Assembly: GCA_964587625.1 (NCBI GenBank)
Contig: CAZPLU010000007.1
Location: 1 to 64,000, forward strand
Direction of reading: 5' to 3'
Length of the DNA: 64,000 bases
Source of the DNA: DAOPZJ01 sp964587625
Lineage (GTDB): Bacteria > Bacillota > Clostridia > Oscillospirales > JAKOTC01
A program made the translations under genes and the position numbers. This document shows, in pieces, positions 1 to 6,919 of the stretch; within the stretch, counting starts at the first letter, position 1, and each line of letters opens with the position of its first letter. A model generated the notes under the pieces. It ran no database searches and was not told the DNA's origin. It saw only the letters and a program-made list of their open reading frames with translations.

Positions 1-262
1 TATTTGTTTCTGCTGTCTTCATCATCCTTTTTAACCTTACTGCCATTGATTTTTTTAAGCTAAAAGCAACTTCTACCTGCTCTGGAATTTACTTTGGGAA
101 TTTACGAATATTTTAATAAATACGAAAATACGCGGCAAGATTCTGAATTCTTCGTGAAAACGGTTGCTTTCGGGGGTAAAACGTTTTATAATTGACCCAT
201 CACCGACAGGGGCGTTTGAACAAAAAATCTCAAACGCCCACCACGAAAGGACGGTCGAAAAT
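1..262. other. non-coding upstream region, nothing assignable
   Basis: AT-rich sequence before the first supported gene. I see no convincing ORF, tRNA or terminator. A short direct repeat of the type GGAATTTAC lies near 85-105, but no promoter pair of good spacing could be assigned. A longer in-frame start at 164 exists for the next gene but lacks a ribosome binding site. Confidence 0.4.
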
Positions 263-1060
263 ATGATCAAACTTGGCGTCAATTCCGTGCTTTTTAAACA
301 TTATAACTTCGCCGAAGCCGCGCGCGCGGTCAAAGCGGCGGGGTATGACGGAATTGAAATCTCCGCGATCGGCGGCATGTGCGAGCATCTGTCGCCGGAC
401 AACTGGAAATCGCAGAAGTCCTACATAAAAAGCGTTTTGGACGAGACGGGGCTCGAGTTGCTGTCCTCCGAGGTCGCCTCGCAGGACCCCGAACGCCTCA
501 AAAAGGCTTTCGAGGCCGCGGCGGAGCTCGGTATCCCCGTCATCAATATCGGACCGGGCGGCAAACAGGGCAGCCGCAAGGAATTCGCCGCCGCGATCGA
601 GCGCCTGACCGCGCTTGCCGCGCTGGCCGAGAGCTATCAAGTCACGCTGTGCTGCAAGGCGCATGTCGGCTGCTCGATCTACAACACCCCGACCACGCTG
701 CGCGCCATGGCCGCCGTCGACAACCCGTGGTTCGGCATCGACATGGACCCCAGCCATATCCACCGCGCCGGCGAAAAGCCCGAAAAGGCGCTGGCAAAGG
801 TGCTGCCGCGCATGAAGCACATCCACATCCGCGACTGCGTCGGCCCGGGCCCGAGCCCCGGCGTCCCCGCTTTGCAGGCCTGCGGCAGGGGCGAGATCAA
901 CCTGTTCGGCTATTTCAAGGCGATGGTCAAGGCCGGCTACGACGGTCCGGTCTGCCTCGAGGTCATCGGCCCCGAGCAGGACATGGTCGAGGCCACCCGC
1001 ATCGCCGCCGAGAGCTACGGTTACATGAACGCCTGCCTAAAAATGCTCGGCGCGCGTTAA
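263..1060 (+). CDS. sugar phosphate isomerase/epimerase (xylose-isomerase-like TIM barrel)
   Basis: Encodes about 265 residues of the AP-endonuclease-2/xylose-isomerase-like TIM-barrel family. These are cytoplasmic metal-dependent enzymes that isomerise or epimerise sugars and sugar acids. The N-terminus MIKLGVNSVLF is a typical first strand. Candidate metal ligands sit in KAHVGCS, GIDMDPSHIHRAG, HIHIRDC and CLEVIGPE, in the usual order. I chose ATG 263 over the longer frame from 164 because AAAGGA lies about 10 bases upstream and because the family starts here. It is followed by a sulfatase-family enzyme and two sugar dehydrogenases, so a role in breakdown of a modified sugar is likely. The exact substrate cannot be read from the sequence. 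Confidence 0.85.
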   Translation: MIKLGVNSVLFKHYNFAEAARAVKAAGYDGIEISAIGGMCEHLSPDNWKSQKSYIKSVLDETGLELLSSEVASQDPERLKKAFEAAAELGIPVINIGPGGKQGSRKEFAAAIERLTALAALAESYQVTLCCKAHVGCSIYNTPTTLRAMAAVDNPWFGIDMDPSHIHRAGEKPEKALAKVLPRMKHIHIRDCVGPGPSPGVPALQACGRGEINLFGYFKAMVKAGYDGPVCLEVIGPEQDMVEATRIAAESYGYMNACLKMLGAR

Positions 1061-1068
1061 ATATTAAT

Positions 1069-1187
1069 GTAGGGAACGGCCTTCGGGATCGTATCCGATA
1101 ACCGTCTCCGTGCGCCCGTAGGCGCGTGCGAACCAAAGCATTTTCGCGGGCTGTCGCCCGCTCGGAACGGTCAAGATCGTTCCCTAC
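1069..1187. repeat. foldback repeat with GTAGGGAACG ends
   Basis: The segment begins GTAGGGAACG and ends CGTTCCCTAC, forming terminal inverted repeats around a GC-rich centre. A related element lies at 48874-48956 and a solitary end near 50188-50207. It contains no ORF and sits in an intergenic gap, as expected for a small non-autonomous or REP-like element. Transcribed, it would form a long hairpin between the isomerase and the sulfatase genes. Confidence 0.7.
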
Positions 1188-1221
1188 AGGCAAATGATTA
1201 AAACGAAAGGACTACTGATAT

Positions 1222-2601
1222 ATGACCAAAAAACCCAACCTGCTGTTTTTCGGCATCGACAGCTTGCGCCGTGACCACATGAGTTTACATGGCTACAACC
1301 GCCTGACCACGCCGCACATCGACAAATACCTCGAAAAAGGCGCCGTCTTCAACAGCTGCTTCTCGGCGCACATCCCCACCACGCCGGGCTACGCCAACAT
1401 GCTGACCGGCCTCGACTGTTTCGGCACCAACATCGTCGCGCTGCGCCACGAGGGCGAACTGGCCCCGGGCGTCAAAACGCTGGCCGAGATTTTACGCGAA
1501 AACGGCTACGACACCACCTGCGTCGGCTTTAAAAACGCCTCGGGCAGGGGTTTTGACCGCTATCTCGAATTCGAGGGCTGGAACGCGCAGGCCGACGGCA
1601 GGGCGCACAAGGCCGAAAACCTGAACGCCGTTGCGATTCCGGAACTGGAGCGCATGGCAAAAAACAACAAGCCGTTTTGCCTGTTTTTGCGCCACATGGA
1701 TCCGCACTCACCCTACCGCGCCCCCGAGCCGTTCCATAAGATGTTTTATCAGGGCGACGAGTGTGACCCGGATAACCGTTCGCTCGACCCGGTCTTTGCC
1801 TTCAAGCCCTTCTGCGATTATTTTGCCTCCTGGTTCCCGCAGGGCTGCACCGACGCCGACTATATCGTCGCCCAGTACGACGCCGAGATCGCCTATATGG
1901 ATACCTGCATCCAATTGATTTTGCAAAAGCTCAAGGATTTGGGGCTCGAAAACGACACGCTGGTCGTCTTCACCTCCGACCACGGCGAGACGCTGTACGA
2001 CCACGACTGCTATTTCGACCACCACAGCATGTACGACAATTGCCTCGTCGTGCCGTTCGCCGTCCGCTTCCCGGGCAGGGTCCCGGCGGGCAAACGCGTC
2101 GGCGACGTCTGCACGCTGGCCGACGTCACCCCGACCGTGCTCGACATTCTCGGCATCGAGACCGATATTTCATTCGACGGCCGCAGCATGTTCCCCGCCG
2201 CGCTGGGCGATCCGCTCCCGCTGCGCGACGAGTTTTACATCACCGAATGCACCTGGATGCGCAAGCATGGCTGGCGCACCCCGAAGTGGAAACTGATGGT
2301 CGCTCTGGAGCCGGATTTCCACTACAAACCCGAGATCGAACTCTACGACCTCGAAAACGACCCGAAAGAATATGTCAATTTAGCCGAAATCCGCCCCGAC
2401 GTCGTCGCGACCCTGCGCGCCAAAATGGAGGCGCACATCGTGAAGCGCGAAAAAGAGACCGGCAGAACCAACCCGATATACACGAACCTCAACTGGCACG
2501 GCCAAAACCTGGGGCGCGGTTTCAACAGCTCCGACGAGGCCTACAACTCCATGCACATCGGCGATCCGGGTGCGGCGCAAAAGCTCCAGCAGAAGAAATA
2601 G
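1222..2601 (+). CDS. sulfatase-family hydrolase with Thr in place of the formylglycine Cys
   Basis: A 459-residue member of the alkaline phosphatase/sulfatase superfamily, most like arylsulfatases and choline-sulfatases. Metal-ligand motifs are visible at the N-terminus (FFGIDSLRRD) and in the middle (TSDHGETLYDHD). The place where sulfatases carry C/S-x-P-x-R-x-x-x-x-T-G reads TTPGYANMLTG, so the Cys is Thr and the Arg is Tyr. It therefore cannot be matured to formylglycine; a Thr nucleophile, as in nucleotide pyrophosphatases and other phosphodiesterases of the superfamily, is possible. No signal peptide is seen, so it should be cytoplasmic. AAAGGA precedes the ATG. Neighbours suggest a substituted sugar substrate. 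Confidence 0.85.
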   Translation: MTKKPNLLFFGIDSLRRDHMSLHGYNRLTTPHIDKYLEKGAVFNSCFSAHIPTTPGYANMLTGLDCFGTNIVALRHEGELAPGVKTLAEILRENGYDTTCVGFKNASGRGFDRYLEFEGWNAQADGRAHKAENLNAVAIPELERMAKNNKPFCLFLRHMDPHSPYRAPEPFHKMFYQGDECDPDNRSLDPVFAFKPFCDYFASWFPQGCTDADYIVAQYDAEIAYMDTCIQLILQKLKDLGLENDTLVVFTSDHGETLYDHDCYFDHHSMYDNCLVVPFAVRFPGRVPAGKRVGDVCTLADVTPTVLDILGIETDISFDGRSMFPAALGDPLPLRDEFYITECTWMRKHGWRTPKWKLMVALEPDFHYKPEIELYDLENDPKEYVNLAEIRPDVVATLRAKMEAHIVKREKETGRTNPIYTNLNWHGQNLGRGFNSSDEAYNSMHIGDPGAAQKLQQKK

Positions 2602-2646
2602 GTCTTAAAATAAAGCAAGCTTAGGAAGCAAGAAAGATTGTTTGAT

Positions 2647-3669
2647 ATGAGCAAAAAACTTCGCGCCGCCGTCATCGGATTAGGCCCGATCGGCAGCAAC
2701 AACCACTGTCAGGCATACACCGCCTGCCCCGACGCCGAGCTGGTCGGCGCCTGCGACATCATCAAAGAGCGCGCCGACGCGGTCTCGAAACGCTACGGCA
2801 TCCCGGTCTGGTACGACGCCCAAGCCATGCTCGACGAGCTCAAGCCCGACCTTGTCAGCGTCGCGACGGGCGGCTTCGAATACGGCTCCGACCACTACGA
2901 ACCGACGCTTCAGGCGCTGCGCGCGGGCTGCGACGTGCTGACCGAAAAGCCCATCTGCAACGACCTCGCAAAGGCGCGGGAGATGGTCGACGCCGCCAAA
3001 ACCCTCAACCGCCGATTCGCGGTCGACCTCAACCACCGCTTCACCCCCGCGGCGAGAGCGGCCAAGAAGTGGCAAGACGACGGACGCATCGGCGACCTGC
3101 TGTTTTTGAACATGGCGCTCTGGATCGGCCGCTTCCAGCCGCACTTCGACACCGAATATTACCACATGAAGGCACTCAACCCGCACAGCTGCGACATCCT
3201 GCGCTATTTCGGCGGCGACGTCGAGCAGGTGCACTGCTTTGCGATGAAAGCGCCCGGGCGCGAGATCTACTCGACCGCCTCGTTCAACCTCAAATTCGAA
3301 AACGGCGCGGTCGGCCATTTGACCAGTTCCTATGACATCGAGCGCGGGCACCCGATGGAGCGCTGCGAGGTCGCCGGGACCAGGGGCCGGCTGGTGTTCG
3401 AGGACATGTGGCGCGAGGCGACGCTGTATCCGGCGGGCGACCTCGAAAAGCGGGTTTTCACCAATCCGGTTTTCGGCGGCTTCCGCGATTTTTACGACAC
3501 CTTCCAAGATCGCATCCACGCCTTCGCCAAGGAATGCGCGGCGGGCGTGAAACCAGAAAACATTGACGGCAGCGGCGCGGACGGCCTTGCGGCCAGCCGC
3601 ATCATCCACGCGGGCATCCAGTCGCTCAAAACCGGCAAGCCGGTTTTTGTCCGGGACGTTACCGAGTAA
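2647..3669 (+). CDS. Gfo/Idh/MocA family oxidoreductase
   Basis: About 340 residues. An N-terminal Rossmann fold carries the nucleotide-binding motif GLGPIGSNNH. The family motif EKPIC (from LTEKPIC) lies near residue 100, and a C-terminal alpha/beta substrate domain carries DLNHRFTPAAR. Members oxidise or reduce sugars, inositols and sugar acids with NAD(P). Start is uncertain: ATG 2647 has only AGAAAG upstream, while the TTG at 2638 has AGGA 11 bases upstream and would add three residues. It lies 45 bases after the sulfatase-like gene and is probably co-transcribed with it. A second, diverged paralogue is at 4329. Confidence 0.88.
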   Translation: MSKKLRAAVIGLGPIGSNNHCQAYTACPDAELVGACDIIKERADAVSKRYGIPVWYDAQAMLDELKPDLVSVATGGFEYGSDHYEPTLQALRAGCDVLTEKPICNDLAKAREMVDAAKTLNRRFAVDLNHRFTPAARAAKKWQDDGRIGDLLFLNMALWIGRFQPHFDTEYYHMKALNPHSCDILRYFGGDVEQVHCFAMKAPGREIYSTASFNLKFENGAVGHLTSSYDIERGHPMERCEVAGTRGRLVFEDMWREATLYPAGDLEKRVFTNPVFGGFRDFYDTFQDRIHAFAKECAAGVKPENIDGSGADGLAASRIIHAGIQSLKTGKPVFVRDVTE

Positions 3670-3794
3670 GTGTAAAATGTAAAACGTAAAGTTTAAAGTG
3701 ACAGTTCAATAGGCCTGAAGCATAATAAAAATGATTAGAAAAATGTTTTTCGTCCCGACATGTCACTTTACACTTTAAACTCAAAACTTTACAC
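3670..3794. repeat. foldback repeat, GTGTAAA/TTTACAC family (copy 1)
   Basis: The left arm (3670-3703) is rich in GTAAAA and ends AAAGTGACA. The right arm (3761-3794) begins TGTCACTTTAC and ends TTTACAC. The arms pair through AAAGTGACA/TGTCACTTT and the repeated ACTTTACAC blocks. Similar elements are at 4173-4316 and 18894-19049. It separates the oxidoreductase gene from the IVP gene. Confidence 0.7.
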
Positions 3795-3810
3795 CAAGAG
3801 GTAAAAAATT

Positions 3811-4185
3811 ATGACGAACAGCATCGTGCTCGATAAAAGCCGTATATTCGCAGTGAGAATTATAAAGTTGTTTAAAGTTCTCACTGCGGATCGTCATGAG
3901 TTCATCATTTCAAAACAGATCGCTCGTTCCGGAACCAGCATCGGCGCAAATGTAACGGAAGCAGAATACTCCATGTCAAAAAAGGAGTTTTTGCAAAAAA
4001 TGAATTTGGCTTTGAAAGAAGCTCAAGAGACAAAATACTGGCTTTATGTACTCTTGAATTCCGATTACATCAATACACGGGAATATGAGAGTATCAATTC
4101 CGAATGTTGTGAACTTTGTGCCATGTTGATCAGCATTATCAATACTACAAAGCGAAACTTAGTAAATGAAAAGTGTAAAACGTAA
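3811..4185 (+). CDS. four-helix-bundle protein (23S rRNA intervening-sequence family)
   Basis: A 124-residue helical protein with the hallmarks of the family named after ORFs in 23S rRNA intervening sequences: QIARSGTSIGANVTEAEY, then MNLALKEAQETKYWL, then a C-terminal helix with SIINTTKRN. The family's biochemical role is unknown; it is often found as a lone, mobile-looking gene. Here it lies between two foldback repeats and is more AT-rich than its neighbours. Its last codons and stop (AAG TGT AAA ACG TAA) are supplied by the downstream repeat, so the native C-terminus may have been replaced. AAGAGG precedes the ATG. Confidence 0.88.
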   Translation: MTNSIVLDKSRIFAVRIIKLFKVLTADRHEFIISKQIARSGTSIGANVTEAEYSMSKKEFLQKMNLALKEAQETKYWLYVLLNSDYINTREYESINSECCELCAMLISIINTTKRNLVNEKCKT

Positions 4186-4316
4186 AATTTAAAGTGATAT
4201 TACAGTACATATACATCTTTCGCATATGTCACTTTACCACACTTCAAACTCTACACTTTACACTGAGGTTGCTTGCATTCTCACTTTAAACTTTACACTT
4301 TAAACTTTACACTAAG
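4173..4316. repeat. foldback repeat, GTGTAAA/TTTACAC family (copy 2)
   Basis: The left arm 4173-4200 overlaps the end of the IVP gene and ends AAAGTGATAT. The right side (4224-4316) begins ATGTCACTTTACC and contains several ACTTTACACT/TTTAAACTTTACAC blocks. It resembles 3670-3794 closely enough that the IVP gene appears bracketed by two copies. Confidence 0.65.
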
Positions 4317-4328
4317 AAGGAGAAAATC

Positions 4329-5444
4329 ATGAGCATTAAAATCGGAATCGTCGGCATGGGCGGCATCGGCAACACCCACGCCAGATGCTACAAGGCCGAC
4401 CCGCTGGCCGAATTGGTCTGCGTCTGCGACCTCAACAAAGAGCGCGCCGACAAAGCGGCGGAAACACACGGCGTCAAGGCGTTTTATTCCCAGGACGACA
4501 TGATGAGCGCCCATCCGGAGCTCGATTACATCGACGTCACGACCTCGGGCTTCGACAACGGCTCGTGGCACTATGAGCCGGTCATGAAGGCGCTCGACGC
4601 GGGCTTCAACGCCTTCGTCGAAAAACCGATCAGCAACAACGCCGACGAGGCGCGCGAAATGGTCGTCGCCGCCGCCAAAAAGGGGCTCTACCTCGGTTGC
4701 AACCTCAACCACAGTTTCACCAAACCCGCCGACAAGGCGATGGAATTGATCAAGGACGGCAAAATCGGCGCGCCGGTCTACATCCTGCATAAAGTCGGTT
4801 TTAACAGCGGCGAAAAGAATTACAGCGCGCCGAATTACCACGGCGCCGCCTATCCGCGCATGGCCTGCGCCTATTCCCACGCCTACGCATTCCTTTCTCA
4901 TCCGTTCTCGCTGATGCGCAAATTCGGCGGAGACATCACCCATGTCCAGGCGTTCTTTGATAAACCCGGCGTGCGCAAGAGCGCCGACGATCTGATGTGG
5001 TCGATCAACGGCATCAACTGCAAGTTCCAAAACGGCAGCATCGGTTATCTGCTGTCCCAGCGCGGCGACGCGTTCTTCGGGCTCGGCGGCTGGTGGAGTT
5101 TCGAGATGGCCGGCACCAAAGGCACCTTCTGTATCGAGAACTGCGTCGAAAAGCTCTATTACTGGGACGCGGGCAAGAAAAACAAGAACATGGGCACGCC
5201 CAAGCCCAAGGTCTTCGATTTCAAGGACACCGATTTCGGCATCACCTTCAACAACCGCCTGCACGCGTTTTTGGAGGATCTGACCGACAAGATCCCGCCC
5301 GAACACATCAGAAGCTCCGGCCGCGACGCATTGGCCACCCTCGAATACACGGTCGCCGCGATCAATTCGTTTGAAAACGGCGGCGCGCTGGTCCGCCCGC
5401 GCGCCCTCCCGCCGATCCACGGCACCCCGGGATTTGTCGTGTAA
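4329..5444 (+). CDS. Gfo/Idh/MocA family oxidoreductase (second paralogue)
   Basis: A 371-residue NAD(P)-dependent sugar oxidoreductase. The Rossmann motif is GIVGMGGIGNTHARCY at the N-terminus, and EKPISNNADEA lies near residue 98. The C-terminal domain includes NLNHSFTKPADKA. It is clearly diverged from the 2647 gene, so the two probably act on different intermediates of the same sugar pathway. A strong ribosome binding site, AAGAAGGAG, precedes the ATG. It is followed by a hairpin (5504-5551) that may end transcription. Confidence 0.88.
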   Translation: MSIKIGIVGMGGIGNTHARCYKADPLAELVCVCDLNKERADKAAETHGVKAFYSQDDMMSAHPELDYIDVTTSGFDNGSWHYEPVMKALDAGFNAFVEKPISNNADEAREMVVAAAKKGLYLGCNLNHSFTKPADKAMELIKDGKIGAPVYILHKVGFNSGEKNYSAPNYHGAAYPRMACAYSHAYAFLSHPFSLMRKFGGDITHVQAFFDKPGVRKSADDLMWSINGINCKFQNGSIGYLLSQRGDAFFGLGGWWSFEMAGTKGTFCIENCVEKLYYWDAGKKNKNMGTPKPKVFDFKDTDFGITFNNRLHAFLEDLTDKIPPEHIRSSGRDALATLEYTVAAINSFENGGALVRPRALPPIHGTPGFVV

Positions 5445-5759
5445 TGGGAATTGGAAATTAGAAATTCGTAGAACGGTATATCATTAAAGACAGATATTTC
5501 AAACAGCCGCACCCCTCCGCAGCTTCACGCAGCGGCGGGGTGCGGCTGTTTGGCGCACTCTGTGAAGACGACCCTCAAATCCGGCTTTTTGTATGGATTT
5601 GATTGAGATATGGCCGATTTCATATAATCCCCCCGCAGAAGTGAGAAAATATTTATAAAAAATAAATCGTTTTACTATAAAAACCTGCCCGAAGCAGCTA
5701 AAATATAATCATAAAACATCGAGGGCACGTCTTTTGCCCCGAAAGAAGAGGTATCCGAA
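5445..5759. other. 315-base intergenic region
   Basis: Contains the strong hairpin at 5504-5551 and then an AT-rich stretch (5635-5700) that could hold a promoter for the URO-D family gene. No -35/-10 pair of standard spacing could be fixed with confidence. No ORF was supported. Confidence 0.4.
5504..5551 (+). terminator. hairpin terminator after second oxidoreductase
   Basis: CAGCCGCACCCC (5504-5515) pairs with GGGGTGCGGCTG (5537-5548), followed by a short T run. It probably ends the 263-5444 transcription unit. Confidence 0.6.
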
Positions 5760-6773
5760 ATGAATCGAAATCCGAGACAATGGCTTGCCAATCTGCTCAA
5801 AGCCGAGCGTAAATATGCGATGCCCGTTTTATCCTTCCCGTCGATTACACTGATGGGCATCACCGTCCGAGACCTGATTTCCGACAGCGACCTGCAGGCG
5901 AAGGGCATGAAGCTTGTCGCCGACCGAGCGCCCAAAGCCGCCGCGTCGCTCAGCATGATGGATCTCTCCGTCGAAGCCGAGGCATTCGGCGCCGCAATCC
6001 GATTTTCCGACGACGAAGTCCCCACGGTCACCGGCGCAATTGTTACCGATGAAGAGGAAGCCGACGCGCTTGCCGTCCCCGAAGTCGGCGCGGGCCGCAC
6101 CGGAAAATATATCGAAGCCATCAAAAAGGCCGTCATGCTGATTACCGATCGCCCCGTTTTCGCGGGCACCATCGGCCCGTTCTCTCTTTCGGGGCGTCTG
6201 ATGGACGTCACCGAAGCACTGGTCAACTGCTACACCGAACCCGACATGGTGCACAAAACCATGGAAAAAACCACGCAGTTCATCATCGAGTATATCAAGG
6301 CCTATAAAACCACCGGCTGCGCGGGCGTTGTGATTGCCGAGCCGCTGGCCGGACTGCTCTCGCCCGACCTGGCAGCGACCTTCGCCGAGCCGTATATGCG
6401 CCGCATCTCCGACGCGGTCAAGAGCGACGACTTTCTCGTGATCTATCACAACTGCGGCAACAGCACCATCGACATGGTCGACTCGATTCTGCGCACCAAC
6501 TGCGACGCCTATCATTTCGGCAACTCGATCAGTATGAAAGAGATGCTGAAAAAAATCCCCTCAGACATCGTCGCGCTGGGCAACGTCGACCCCGCCCGGC
6601 AATTCCGCAACGGCACGCCCGAATCGATCCGCGAGGAGACCCTGCGCATTCTCAACGAATGCCGCGAACACAAAAACTTTGTCATCTCGTCGGGCTGCGA
6701 TGTTCCGCCGGCGACCCCGTGGGAAAATATCGACGCCTTTTTCGCCGCCGTCGAGGAGTTCTATTCAAAATAA
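5760..6773 (+). CDS. uroporphyrinogen decarboxylase (URO-D) family corrinoid methyltransferase-like protein
   Basis: A 337-residue URO-D-fold protein of the MtaA/CmuA/MtbA type rather than a true HemE. Zinc-type motifs are visible: IYHNCGNSTIDMVD around residues 225-235 and SSGCDVPPATPWENI near the C-terminus. Together they place a His, a Cys and a later Cys as in methylcobamide:CoM-type enzymes. The haem enzyme's N-terminal substrate Arg motif is not seen. Such proteins move methyl groups between corrinoid proteins and thiols or folates, and often accompany O-demethylation. Next to sugar enzymes it might remove a methyl group from a methylated substrate. No corrinoid protein gene is in the window. 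AAGAGG precedes the ATG. Confidence 0.82.
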   Translation: MNRNPRQWLANLLKAERKYAMPVLSFPSITLMGITVRDLISDSDLQAKGMKLVADRAPKAAASLSMMDLSVEAEAFGAAIRFSDDEVPTVTGAIVTDEEEADALAVPEVGAGRTGKYIEAIKKAVMLITDRPVFAGTIGPFSLSGRLMDVTEALVNCYTEPDMVHKTMEKTTQFIIEYIKAYKTTGCAGVVIAEPLAGLLSPDLAATFAEPYMRRISDAVKSDDFLVIYHNCGNSTIDMVDSILRTNCDAYHFGNSISMKEMLKKIPSDIVALGNVDPARQFRNGTPESIREETLRILNECREHKNFVISSGCDVPPATPWENIDAFFAAVEEFYSK

Positions 6774-6783
6774 CACAAAAACA

Positions 6784-6829
6784 AACGGCGGGTTGACTTA
6801 AAAAATTTTTCGTCAATCCGCCGTTTTTT
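6784..6829 (+). terminator. intrinsic terminator after URO-D family gene
   Basis: AACGGCGGGTTGAC pairs with GTCAATCCGCCGTT across an A/T loop, followed by TTTTTT. A textbook Rho-independent terminator. Confidence 0.88.
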
Positions 6830-6840
6830 ATTTTGTCGCC

Positions 6841-6869
6841 TTGACACGGCGCCCCGTCGCGGGTATCAT
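6841..6869 (+). promoter_or_regulatory. sigma-A type promoter for the heparinase-like gene
   Basis: TTGACA at 6841-6846 and TATCAT at 6864-6869 with a 17-base spacer. It lies directly after a terminator and about 50 bases before the start at 6920, so the lyase starts its own transcription unit. Confidence 0.8.
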
Positions 6870-6919
6870 CTTAATAGCGGATCAACCGCAAATTTCACAC
6901 CGTCGAAAGGAGACAAATC

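Noticed and set aside
4293..5420. Long antisense ORF (about 375 residues) opposite the second oxidoreductase, and similar long ORFs opposite 230-826, 2680-3609, 14355-15116, 57580-58791 and others
   Set aside because: They lie opposite well-recognised genes, have biased composition (His/Arg/Asp-rich) and no family resemblance. They arise from the GC-rich third codon positions of the true genes.
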